A DNA stretch of 32,586 nt from an uncultured SAR86 cluster bacterium (GTDB lineage Bacteria; Pseudomonadota; Gammaproteobacteria; Magnimaribacterales; D2472). Under the pieces are notes generated by a model. That model was given only the letters and a program-made list of their open reading frames with translations. It ran no database searches and was not told the DNA's origin. Every line of letters starts with the position of its first letter. Position 1 is the first letter of the stretch. This document shows, piece by piece, positions 23,356-31,359 of this stretch. The stretch lies in contig CACEHH010000011.1 of NCBI GenBank assembly GCA_902559345.1, positions 1 to 32,586 of the forward strand, given 5' to 3'. The position numbers were made by a program, and so were the translations under genes.

Positions 23356-25017
23356 ATGAAACAAAAAAATATCTTACCAAAATTAAAGTCAAATCTAGAT
23401 ACAAAATCTGAGCAATATCTTAAAAATAAAGAAATGATGCATGAAAAGCTTAAATTTCTTGATGGTCTTCTTGATCTCGCTGATATCGGTGGTGGAATGC
23501 ATCACCATGAGAGGTTGGCAAAAAGAGGAAAAATGCCAGTTAGGCAAAGAGTTATGAATGTTCTAGACCAAGATAGTCCATTCTTAGAAATACAACCATT
23601 TGCAGCCTATGGAACTAATAACTATAACGTAGGTGGCGGGTGTGTGTCAGGTGTTGGAATTATCTCTGGTGTTGAATGTGTTATCTTTGCAAATGATCCA
23701 ACTGTTAAAGCTGGAGCAATGACGGTCTATGTTGGTGAAAAATGGAAAAGAGCAAAAGAAATTTCCAGAGAAAATAAAATTCCTTTTATTAGTTTTGTAG
23801 AATCTTCAGGAGGAGACCTAAGCGTTTCAAATTCTGATAGTGGAGATACTCCGCCTATTGCACCGACCATTCAACAAGGTCACTTTGCCTCAACTGGAAG
23901 ATTTTTTTATGAAATGACAGAACTTTCAAAATTGAGAATACCTGTAATATCTGTTGTTTTTGGTTCCTCTACTGCTGGTGGAGCATATCAGCCTGGAATG
24001 TCGGATTACAATATATTTATTAAAGATCAATCTAAAGCTTTTCTTGCAGGACCTCCTCTAGTAAAAATGGCTACTGGAGAAGAATCAGATGATGAAACTC
24101 TAGGAGGCGCTCAGATGCATTCCGAGGTTTCTGGCCTCTCAGATTATCTGGCTGAAGATGAAATGGATGCTCTTAGAATTTGTAGAGAAGTTGTATCTCA
24201 TCTTAATTGGTCAAAACTTGGGCCAGATCCTGAAATTGAACCATCAGAACCGGCTTACGACAATGAAGAACTGCTGGGTATTTTAAGTGAGGATCTTAAA
24301 TCTGCTGTTGATATTAAAGAAATCATAGCTAGATTTGTTGATGGCTCAAAGTTTGAGGAGTTTAAACCTCTGTATGGATCTTCTTTAGTATGTGGATGGG
24401 CTTCTGTTCATGGGTATCGAATTGGTATATTGGGTAATAATGGGCCGATATACCCAGAATCAGCAGAGAAAGGTGCTAGTTTTATTCAACTTTGTAACAA
24501 AAGAAATATACCACTAATATTTCTTCACAATGTTACTGGATTTCTTGTTGGGAAAGATTTTGAAAGACAGGGAATTATTAAAAAAGGTTCTCAACTTATA
24601 AATGCTGTTTCTAATTCAATGGTTCCTCACATAACATTTATCGTGGGAGCTTCATATGGAGCAGGAACATATGCAATGTCTGGTAAAGCTTTCAATAACA
24701 GATTTACTTTCTTATGGCCAACAGCAAAAATTGCAGTAATGGGTCCGGAACAAATGGCCGGCGTGATGTCTATTGTAAGAAAAGCAAAAGCAAAAAGAGA
24801 TGGAAAGCCTTTTGATAAAAAAGCTGATGAGCAACTCAAAGCTATGGTGGTAGATTATTTAGAAAAGTTATCTCATGGTCTTGTAGCTAGCAGCATGCTT
24901 ACTGATGATGGAATTATTGATCCAAGAGATACTCGAGATGTTATTGGATTTTGTTTATCCATAGTTAGTAATAATGAAATTGAAGGGGCAAAAGAATATG
25001 GAGTATTTAGATTATGA
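23356..25017 (+). CDS. Biotin-dependent acyl-CoA carboxylase, carboxyltransferase (beta) subunit, MCC/GCC type
   Basis: Carboxyltransferase of the methylcrotonyl-CoA/geranyl-CoA carboxylase group, transferring CO2 from biotin to the gamma carbon of an unsaturated branched acyl-CoA. From the ATG at 23356 it has 553 residues. The N-half crotonase fold shows LAKRGKMPVRQRV, FANDPTVKAGAMTV, VFGSSTAGGAYQPGMSDYNI (oxyanion loop) and FLAGPPLVKMATGE; the C-half has RFVDGSKFEEFKPLYG, VTGFLVGKDFERQGIIKKG and GASYGAGTYAMSGKAF. The frame is open upstream to a TTG at 23278, but that would run through the promoter. The stop overlaps the alpha-subunit ATG as ATGA. The neighbours (AtuA family, TetR) favour an atu-like role, but methylcrotonyl-CoA remains possible. 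Confidence 0.9.
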   Translation: MKQKNILPKLKSNLDTKSEQYLKNKEMMHEKLKFLDGLLDLADIGGGMHHHERLAKRGKMPVRQRVMNVLDQDSPFLEIQPFAAYGTNNYNVGGGCVSGVGIISGVECVIFANDPTVKAGAMTVYVGEKWKRAKEISRENKIPFISFVESSGGDLSVSNSDSGDTPPIAPTIQQGHFASTGRFFYEMTELSKLRIPVISVVFGSSTAGGAYQPGMSDYNIFIKDQSKAFLAGPPLVKMATGEESDDETLGGAQMHSEVSGLSDYLAEDEMDALRICREVVSHLNWSKLGPDPEIEPSEPAYDNEELLGILSEDLKSAVDIKEIIARFVDGSKFEEFKPLYGSSLVCGWASVHGYRIGILGNNGPIYPESAEKGASFIQLCNKRNIPLIFLHNVTGFLVGKDFERQGIIKKGSQLINAVSNSMVPHITFIVGASYGAGTYAMSGKAFNNRFTFLWPTAKIAVMGPEQMAGVMSIVRKAKAKRDGKPFDKKADEQLKAMVVDYLEKLSHGLVASSMLTDDGIIDPRDTRDVIGFCLSIVSNNEIEGAKEYGVFRL

Positions 25018-26936
25018 CCTTTGATTCATTATTAATAGCTAACAGAGGTGAAATAGCTTGCAGAATTATCAAAACTGCAAAAGAGATGGGCATTAGATCT
25101 GTCACGGTTTATGTCGATGCCGACAAAGATGCTCTATTTGTTAAGCAAGCAGATGAATCAATAAGATTAAAGGACGGGGGATATCTTGATGGAAATCAAA
25201 TAATCGAAGCTGCAATAAGAACAGGAGCACAAGCAATACATCCTGGTTATGGATTTCTTTCAGAAAATGCTTCTTTTGCAAGAAAGGTAAAAAAAGCTGG
25301 AATAATATGGGTTGGTCCATCTCCAAATGTTATTTCAGTGATGGGTGATAAATTAAAGGCTAAAGAATTAGCAATTAAAGCTGATGTACCTACCCTGCCA
25401 ATGACATCAAAACTAACCGAAGCAAAGAAAATTGGATTTCCTATTCTTATTAAAGCTGCTGCTGGTGGTGGTGGAAAAGGAATGAGAATTGTGAATAAAG
25501 AAAAAGATCTTAAAGAGTCGATAGTAAGTGCTAAAAGAGAAGCAAAAAGTGGGTTTAATGATGAAAGGATTTTTATTGAAAGATATGTCGAAAAATCAAG
25601 ACATATTGAAATTCAAATTTTAGGCGATTCTGCAGGAAATATAGTTCACTTGGGCGAAAGAGAATGCTCAATACAAAGAAGGTATCAAAAAATAATTGAA
25701 GAATCTCCTTCATCAAGAATATCTAAAGAAACTAGGCATAAGATGGGTGAAGCGGCAGTAAAACTGGCAAAACAAATTAGATATGAATCAGCCGGAACTG
25801 TTGAATTTTTATTTGATGATAAAACTGAAGAATTTTGGTTTTTAGAAGTCAATACAAGACTTCAGGTAGAGCACCCGGTTACTGAGGAAGTAACTGGAAT
25901 AGATCTTGTAAGTGAACAACTCAAAATAGCTAGAGGTGAGTCTCTTAAATTCTCTCAAGAGGATATTTCATGGCAAGGATCTTCAATTGAGGCAAGGCTT
26001 TATGCAGAAGATCCAGCTAACAACTTTCTCCCAGAGATTGGAACTTTATTAGCATTTGAAAAAAATAATTCTGCTGAGGCAAGGTGGGATACTGGCGTAA
26101 AGACTGGAACGGTTGTTGGAACAGATTTTGATCCAATGCTTGCAAAAATAATCTCATATGCCCCAACCAGAACTGATGCAGCTAGTAAATTAGCCAAGGC
26201 TCTTCAATCTGCTCACATTGGGGGAATTAAAACAAACAGAGACTTCTTAATTAATTGTCTAAAAACTAAAGAATTTCTAGATGGTGATACTACCTCTGAT
26301 TTTATTGAAAGAGTTGATCCATGCCGAGGACTTGAAATTGATGAAACAGAAATTGAACACGTTATGGTTATTGCAGCAATGTGGATACAGCAACAAAATA
26401 GAAATAATTCTAATGTAGCTAAGTTTATGCCCTCAGGTTGGACAAATGGAAGGCTTCCAAATCAAATAATAACTTTTGAATTTGAAGACAAAGAGTTCGT
26501 TGTTAAATATAAAAAACAACGAAATCATAAATTTATCTTTTCTACAAATAAAGAAGCTTTTATCTATTCAGATGATTCAAAAGGCATTGATTTAATTTTT
26601 GATGGTAAAAGGCATTATTCCCGTATCACATTATCAGATAACAATATTTTGGTTCACATGCCTTTTGGCGATGTTATGCTAAAAATTAAGCCGAGATTTA
26701 ACATACCAGGTTCAGAAATTACTCAAGGTGGTCTTGTTGCGCCAATGCCTGGAAAAGTAATTGATATTAAAGTAAAAAAAGGTAAAAAGGTTAAAACTGG
26801 AGATACCTTGGTTATTATTGAAGCAATGAAAATGGAGCATTCTATAAAGGCTACTGAAGACGGAACAGTTTCTGAGCTTTTGATTTCATTAAATGATCAG
26901 GTAGAAAATGGTGCTTTGTTAATGGTGGTGAAATAG
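25014..26936 (+). CDS. Biotin-dependent acyl-CoA carboxylase, biotin carboxylase/BCCP (alpha) subunit
   Basis: Carboxylates its own biotin with ATP and bicarbonate and hands it to the beta subunit. Of 640 residues, the biotin carboxylase domain fills about 1-445: LLIANRGEIACRI, HPGYGFLSENASFA, the ATP-grasp loop KAAAGGGGKGMR, ERECSIQRRYQKIIEE, LEVNTRLQVEHPVTEEVTG. A linking BT-type domain follows (about 450-560), and the C-terminal biotinyl domain has QGGLVAPMPGKV and the biotinylated K606 in EAMKMEHS. The subunit layout matches MccA/LiuD and AtuF. Translation is coupled to the beta subunit by an ATGA overlap. The tetR gene follows 7 bp after the stop. Confidence 0.93.
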   Translation: MTFDSLLIANRGEIACRIIKTAKEMGIRSVTVYVDADKDALFVKQADESIRLKDGGYLDGNQIIEAAIRTGAQAIHPGYGFLSENASFARKVKKAGIIWVGPSPNVISVMGDKLKAKELAIKADVPTLPMTSKLTEAKKIGFPILIKAAAGGGGKGMRIVNKEKDLKESIVSAKREAKSGFNDERIFIERYVEKSRHIEIQILGDSAGNIVHLGERECSIQRRYQKIIEESPSSRISKETRHKMGEAAVKLAKQIRYESAGTVEFLFDDKTEEFWFLEVNTRLQVEHPVTEEVTGIDLVSEQLKIARGESLKFSQEDISWQGSSIEARLYAEDPANNFLPEIGTLLAFEKNNSAEARWDTGVKTGTVVGTDFDPMLAKIISYAPTRTDAASKLAKALQSAHIGGIKTNRDFLINCLKTKEFLDGDTTSDFIERVDPCRGLEIDETEIEHVMVIAAMWIQQQNRNNSNVAKFMPSGWTNGRLPNQIITFEFEDKEFVVKYKKQRNHKFIFSTNKEAFIYSDDSKGIDLIFDGKRHYSRITLSDNNILVHMPFGDVMLKIKPRFNIPGSEITQGGLVAPMPGKVIDIKVKKGKKVKTGDTLVIIEAMKMEHSIKATEDGTVSELLISLNDQVENGALLMVVK

Positions 26937-26943
26937 GCATTAT

Positions 26944-27558
26944 ATGGAAAATATTGAATATAAAAAGAATTCATTCCATAACAAGAACTCAAAAATATAT
27001 ACAAAGAGACACTATGAAATTATAGATGCTCTTGAGGAATTACTAGAACAGGGTGTCCCCGAAATAACTATGTCCGAAATTGCAAAGAAATTAAAAATTT
27101 CTTTGAGAACTCTATATGAAATTGCACCTAGTAGAGACCAATTAATTTTAATGACAATGGATAATATTCTTAAAAAATTAGGTAAATATGCAATGGATTC
27201 TGTCTCAGAAATTGATTCGCCAATAAAAAAATTAGAGAAATATCTTTTTATTGTTAATCAAGCTGTAGGGCCAAAGTTTGATAGATTTCTAAAAGACATG
27301 GAAAAAATTAATGGCTCAAAGAAAACTGCAGATTACCATGAAAACTTTATTAAAAGTTATATTACAAAGCTTTTAGAAGAGGCTATTGCAAAAAAAGAGA
27401 TCAAATCAGTTGATGTCAAAGCTTTGTCTATTCTTTTAGGAGGTATTGGAAGGGAATTTTTTAAGGAAGATAATAAAAAATCGATTGACTTAACTCCTGA
27501 GGAATCTGCTAACTCAATTACAAGAATTATTTTAAATGGGATTAAATTAGCAAACTAA
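26944..27558 (+). CDS. TetR-family transcriptional regulator inside the carboxylase/atu-like operon
   Basis: A 204-residue TetR/AcrR repressor. The N-terminal helix-turn-helix is at about residues 22-68 (IIDALEELLEQGVPEITMSEIAKKLKISLRTLYEIAPSRDQL in pattern); the C-terminal part is helical and would bind a ligand, probably a pathway acyl-CoA or acid. An unusually long basic/Asn-rich tail of about 20 residues comes before the first helix. The gene lies 7 bp after the carboxylase alpha subunit and its stop overlaps the atuA start (TAATG), so it is part of the operon and likely autoregulated. The equivalent regulator of the Pseudomonas atu cluster, AtuR, is also a TetR-type repressor. The palindrome at 23301-23328 is its best candidate operator. 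Confidence 0.88.
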   Translation: MENIEYKKNSFHNKNSKIYTKRHYEIIDALEELLEQGVPEITMSEIAKKLKISLRTLYEIAPSRDQLILMTMDNILKKLGKYAMDSVSEIDSPIKKLEKYLFIVNQAVGPKFDRFLKDMEKINGSKKTADYHENFIKSYITKLLEEAIAKKEIKSVDVKALSILLGGIGREFFKEDNKKSIDLTPEESANSITRIILNGIKLAN

Positions 27559-29330
27559 TGAAAGAAGAATTTATAAGAATTGCAAACTGTAGTGGCTACT
27601 ATGGTGATAAATTATCTGCAGCAAAAGATTTGGTAGATGGTGGTCCTATTGATGTGCTTACTGGAGATTATCTTGCTGAATTAACAATGGCAATTCTTTT
27701 TGGTCAAAAAATGCAAAGAGGTGAGGACAAAGGCTACGTTGGCACCTTTCTAAAACAAATTAAAGAAATTGCTATGTCTTGCAAAGAGAAAAATATCAAA
27801 ATTGTTACCAATGCCGGTGGTTTAAACCCTAAATCAATGGCATTAGAAATTGAAAAAATATTAGAAGAGCAATCATTAGACATGAAAGTAGCCTATATAA
27901 GTGGTGATGATTTAATGCCAAAAATTTCTGATTTAACAGAATCTGGAGAAAATTTTATAAATATTGATAAAAATATAAAACTAAATGACTCAGGTTTTTC
28001 TCCTTTAACAGCGAATGTATATTTAGGTGCTTGGGGCATCAAAGAAGCTCTTGATAAAAGTGCTGATATTGTTGTTTGTCCAAGAGTAACTGATGCTGCG
28101 GTGGTGATTGGTCCTGCTGCTTGGAAATTTAATTGGAAAAGAGATAACTATGATGCACTAGCTGGTGCGCTTGCTGCAGGACATATTATTGAATGTGGTT
28201 GCCAAGCCACTGGTGGAAATTATTCTTTCTTCAAAGAAGTTCCTAGTTTTGATAATGTTGGTTATCCGATTGCTGAAATTTTTGAGGATGGTAGTTTTAA
28301 TATTACTAAACATTCAAATACAGGTGGCTTGGTATCTGTAGGAACTGTAACTGCCCAACTTTTATATGAAATAAGCTCGCCAGCATATATAAATCCAGAT
28401 GTCGTAGCTCATTTTGATACACTCAAAATTGAAGAAATTGAAAAGGATAAAGTATTTATAGCTGGTTGTAGGGGCAGTTCTCCACCAAATAAACATAAAG
28501 TATGCATTAATCTTGCTGGAGGTTTTAGAAATGGAATGGAGATCATTCTTACAGGTTTAGATATTGAAGATAAAGCTAAAGTATTTACTAATGCCCTATT
28601 CAATTCTGTAGGAGGCAAGGATCAATTTGATGATGTTTCAATTCAGCTACATAGAACAGATAAAGATAACCCTTCAAGCAACGAAGAAGCAATGGCCTCA
28701 CTTTTACTTTCGGTGAAATCCAAAGATCAAAATCTAGTTGGCAGACTTTTTAGTGCAAAAATAATTGAATTAGCGTTAGCAAATATACCTGGATTCTTTG
28801 CACAAGGTGGGGTTAAGTCTAGCGGTCCGGTCATTGTTTATTGGCCAGCTCTTGTAGATAGTAAACATATTAAAGAAAAAGTTCATATTGATGGAGATGA
28901 AATAGAAATTATACCTACAAGCCAGTTAGAATTTGAAGAAATTTATTATCAAAAAGAACCTATTAAAATAGAAAATGTTGAAATAGAAAATGAAAAAGAT
29001 ATATATTTTGGTGACCTTTATGGAACTAGATCTGGCGATAAAGGCGGCTGTGCAAATCTAGGTATTTGGGCTAAGAACTCTCATTCCTTTGCATTTCTTT
29101 ATAATTTTTTAACTGTAAATAAACTTAAAGAATTATTACCAGATCTAAAAGAATTTAAAATTGAAAGATACGAACTTTCAAACATATACTCACTTAATTT
29201 CTATATTCATGACATATTACAAGATGGTGTCTCTTCTAATGATAGGAAAGATGCTCAAGCTAAATCTTTGGGTGAGTATTTAAGAGCAAAAAAAATAAAA
29301 GTTCCACAAAGTATTATTGGAGATTCATAA
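27558..29330 (+). CDS. atuA: AtuA-family protein (DUF1446), acyclic terpene utilization-like
   Basis: A 590-residue cytosolic protein of the AtuA family, found in acyclic-terpene (citronellol/geraniol) clusters and other acyl-CoA-catabolic operons; its reaction is not established to my knowledge. The DUF1446 domain covers about 5-450: IRIANCSGYYGDKLSAAKDLVDGG, DVLTGDYLAELTMAIL, VTNAGGLNPKSMA, GAWGIKEALDKSADIVVCPRVTDAA, ECGCQATGGNYSFF, KHSNTGGLVSVGTVTAQLLYEI. The C-terminal domain (about 480-585) has YGTRSGDKGGCANLGIW. The start ATG overlaps the tetR stop by 1 bp, and the hydratase follows 1 bp after the stop. An in-frame A8 tract is at 29288-29295. Family membership is firm; a terpene role is inferred. 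Confidence 0.88.
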   Translation: MKEEFIRIANCSGYYGDKLSAAKDLVDGGPIDVLTGDYLAELTMAILFGQKMQRGEDKGYVGTFLKQIKEIAMSCKEKNIKIVTNAGGLNPKSMALEIEKILEEQSLDMKVAYISGDDLMPKISDLTESGENFINIDKNIKLNDSGFSPLTANVYLGAWGIKEALDKSADIVVCPRVTDAAVVIGPAAWKFNWKRDNYDALAGALAAGHIIECGCQATGGNYSFFKEVPSFDNVGYPIAEIFEDGSFNITKHSNTGGLVSVGTVTAQLLYEISSPAYINPDVVAHFDTLKIEEIEKDKVFIAGCRGSSPPNKHKVCINLAGGFRNGMEIILTGLDIEDKAKVFTNALFNSVGGKDQFDDVSIQLHRTDKDNPSSNEEAMASLLLSVKSKDQNLVGRLFSAKIIELALANIPGFFAQGGVKSSGPVIVYWPALVDSKHIKEKVHIDGDEIEIIPTSQLEFEEIYYQKEPIKIENVEIENEKDIYFGDLYGTRSGDKGGCANLGIWAKNSHSFAFLYNFLTVNKLKELLPDLKEFKIERYELSNIYSLNFYIHDILQDGVSSNDRKDAQAKSLGEYLRAKKIKVPQSIIGDS

Positions 29331-29331
29331 G

Positions 29332-29892
29332 ATGAAAAAATTATCCTTAAAAGGTTTAAAGTTTAGGGCAACAGAACTCGGTATAGAAAATAATATTATG
29401 ACGATAACTCTAAACAGGCCCAAAAAAAAGAACGCTTTAAATAATGTAATGTTGAATGAAATTAATTATGCCCTAGCTTATGCAAAACAAGAAAAAAATA
29501 TTAGAGTGGTTGTGTTTGCAGCAAAGGGTGATATTTTTTGTGCAGGTGCAGATTTATCAAGAACTAAATCTGAATCGAATGTTCCAAAATTAGATAATGC
29601 TGATGATATTAGTCTATCGCTAAGGCATCTATACAAACCAGTCATATGTAAAATTCAAGGACCTGTTCTTGCTGGCGCCCTTTTGCTTGTAACTAACTCA
29701 ACTCATGCGGTTGCAATTAATGAAGCAACTTTTTCAGCGCCAGAAATCCATAGAGGGTTATGGCCATTTATGGTTATGGCAGGTCTGTTTAGAGTAATGC
29801 CCAAAAGAGCAGGACTTGATTTTATAATGAGAGGAAAGCCTATTGATTCAAAAAAAAGCGAAGGATTGGGGTTTAATAAACAAGTCTGTTAA
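29332..29892 (+). CDS. Enoyl-CoA hydratase/isomerase family protein, 5' part of a frameshifted gene
   Basis: Crotonase-fold enzyme expected to hydrate the glutaconyl-CoA-type product of the carboxylase (AtuE- or LiuC-like). As read it ends after 186 residues, in a tail (SEGLGFNKQVC) unlike the family; the true continuation lies in the next frame after the A8 tract at 29850-29857. Visible motifs: ITLNRPKKKNALNN (about 23-36), VFAAKGDIFCAGADLS (oxyanion loop) and the second oxyanion/active-site region IQGPVLAGALLLVTNSTHAVA. The first catalytic Glu position of classical hydratases (GG-CE) is Leu; the second Glu is kept in SAPEIHRGLWP. The ATG at 29332 is preferred over a TTG at 29317. An earlier A8 tract (29422-29429) is in frame. 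Confidence 0.82.
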   Translation: MKKLSLKGLKFRATELGIENNIMTITLNRPKKKNALNNVMLNEINYALAYAKQEKNIRVVVFAAKGDIFCAGADLSRTKSESNVPKLDNADDISLSLRHLYKPVICKIQGPVLAGALLLVTNSTHAVAINEATFSAPEIHRGLWPFMVMAGLFRVMPKRAGLDFIMRGKPIDSKKSEGLGFNKQVC

Positions 29893-30118
29893 AAAAGAAG
29901 AACTTAATGAAAAAGTTGATAAACTAGCAAAAGAACTTGCAGGTTTGGCACCAGAAACAATGCAATTTGGTCTTGAAGCATATGAAAAACAAGATGCAAA
30001 AAGCTTTGATGAGGCGCTTCCATACTTAAAAGAACAAATAGCAAAATGCTTTGAGGGAAAAGATGCTAAAGAAGGAATAGCTGCTTTTCTTGAGAAGAGA
30101 AAACCAAATTGGGACTAA
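29843..30118 (+). CDS. Enoyl-CoA hydratase/isomerase family protein, 3' part of a frameshifted gene
   Basis: Continuation of the hydratase in the +1 frame. Joined across the A8 tract with one A removed, the protein reads GKPIDSKKAKDWGLINKSV, the typical end of the crotonase core, then the C-terminal helical part (LNEKVDKLAKELAGLAPETM, EALPYLKEQIAKCFEGKDAKEGIAAFLEKRKPNW). The reconstructed enzyme would have about 260 residues, the usual family length. The frame has no proper start here: the first possible initiator is a TTG at 29843 with no Shine-Dalgarno sequence, so it is unlikely to be made alone. A good AGGAGA for the next gene follows its stop. Confidence 0.8.
   Translation: MIQKKAKDWGLINKSVKKEELNEKVDKLAKELAGLAPETMQFGLEAYEKQDAKSFDEALPYLKEQIAKCFEGKDAKEGIAAFLEKRKPNWD
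29850..29857 (+). other. A8 tract, site of frameshift in the enoyl-CoA hydratase gene
   Basis: Eight A residues (TTC then A8 then GCG). Seven would keep the frame and give ...DSKKAKDWGL...; eight give a stop 11 codons later. A one-base sequencing insertion, a real mutation, or transcriptional slippage on the A tract would each explain it. Confidence 0.85.
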
Positions 30119-30130
30119 CCAGGAGATATT

Positions 30131-31309
30131 ATGGATTTAAGTTTTGGATCTGAATATAAAGATTTTAAAAATGAAGTAAAAAAATTCTGTAAAAAGTATT
30201 CAGGTGTTCATTTTTCTGACTCATCTAAGGTTCCTTTATCAGGAGCTTTCAAGTCTGGTGAAATTAAAATGAAGAGATCGGATTGGCAAAAAAAATTAAT
30301 AAAAAAAGGTTACTTTGCAAGATCAATTCCTAAAGAATATGGGGGCTATGGCGGTGAAAGTGACATTATTAAAAGTAGGATAATTGCTCAAGAATTTGCA
30401 AAAGCAAAAATTCCACCTCCAATGGGTGGACAGGGAATAGATATGTTGGTGCCTACTCTTCTTGAGCTTGGAACAGAAAAACAAAAACAACAATATATTA
30501 AACCGACATTACATGGTGAAATAATTTGGTGCCAAGGATATTCTGAACCTAATGCTGGAAGTGATCTTGCAAGCCTACAAACTAAAGGTGAGTTAATTGA
30601 TGGTAATTGGGTTATTAACGGTCAAAAAATTTGGACAAGTACTGCGCAGTTTTCACAAATGATGTTTTGTTTAGTTAGGACTGAGCCTGAGGCATCTAAA
30701 CATGCCGGAATAAGTTATCTATTAATTCCAATGGATACTCCCGGAATTGAAATTAGACCTTTGGTTGATATGACTCTTAATGCTGGATTCAATGAAGTGT
30801 TTTTTACAGATGTAACAATTCCAGAAGATAATATTGTTGGAAAGCGTGGTGAAGGCTGGGCTGTAGCAAATGCGACACTAGGGCATGAAAGAGGCTCACT
30901 TTCTGATCCAAATGCAATGATGAATAGATTAAATTCTCTTATTGAAAGAATGAAATGTGAAACCATAAACGGTGAAAAAGCTATTGATAATCCAGTCTAT
31001 AGAGATAAACTTATGAAAATTCAAGGCAAAGTAATTGCGTTCCAATCTAACTCACTAAGAGTTTTATCAGCAAAATTAAACAAAAATCAAGATGTAAAAA
31101 TTGCAAGAATGTTGCAAAAACTAATTGGAACTGAATTAAGACACGAGCTTGAAGGCTTTGCAATAGATATTATGGGTGAATTAGGAACATTATATGAGAA
31201 CAGTCCAAATTTAAGAGATGGAGGTTCATGGCAAATAGGATATATGTATTTTTTAGGATTGATAATTGGTGGTGGAACAAGCCAAATACAAAAAAAATAT
31301 TATTTCTGA
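30131..31309 (+). CDS. Acyl-CoA dehydrogenase, large (alpha-type) subunit, 3' end frameshifted
   Basis: FAD acyl-CoA dehydrogenase, homologous to the gene at 14487 and likewise followed by a smaller homologue. As read it has 392 residues. Motifs: RSIPKEYGGYGG, QGYSEPNAGSDLASLQTKGE (135-154), INGQKIWTSTAQFSQMMFC, and GHERGSLSDP with E253 as a candidate helix-G base; GGGTSQIQ near the end has Gly where the medium-chain enzyme has its catalytic Glu. Directly after this motif an A8 tract (31290-31297) shifts the frame, giving KKYYF and a stop. With seven A residues the protein would end NIISERGLGMPKEPKVQQGA, stopping at 31358, just before the next gene. AGGAGA lies 8 nt before the ATG. Confidence 0.88.
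   Translation: MDLSFGSEYKDFKNEVKKFCKKYSGVHFSDSSKVPLSGAFKSGEIKMKRSDWQKKLIKKGYFARSIPKEYGGYGGESDIIKSRIIAQEFAKAKIPPPMGGQGIDMLVPTLLELGTEKQKQQYIKPTLHGEIIWCQGYSEPNAGSDLASLQTKGELIDGNWVINGQKIWTSTAQFSQMMFCLVRTEPEASKHAGISYLLIPMDTPGIEIRPLVDMTLNAGFNEVFFTDVTIPEDNIVGKRGEGWAVANATLGHERGSLSDPNAMMNRLNSLIERMKCETINGEKAIDNPVYRDKLMKIQGKVIAFQSNSLRVLSAKLNKNQDVKIARMLQKLIGTELRHELEGFAIDIMGELGTLYENSPNLRDGGSWQIGYMYFLGLIIGGGTSQIQKKYYF
31290..31297 (+). other. A8 tract, site of frameshift near the 3' end of the acyl-CoA dehydrogenase gene
   Basis: Eight A residues after TAC. Seven would keep the frame and give the family-typical C-terminus (TSQIQKNIISERGLGMP) ending at TAA 31356-31358, 1 nt before the next ATG. The effect and polarity are the same as at 29850-29857. 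Confidence 0.85.
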
Positions 31310-31359
31310 GAGAGGCCTTGGAATGCCAAAAGAACCAAAAGTTCAACAAGGAGCTTAAT

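Noticed and set aside
31228-31359. Longer N-terminus for the second small dehydrogenase subunit
   Set aside because: The extra 44 codons overlap the end of the preceding gene in another frame, while AAGGAG and the family-like N-terminus support the ATG at 31360.
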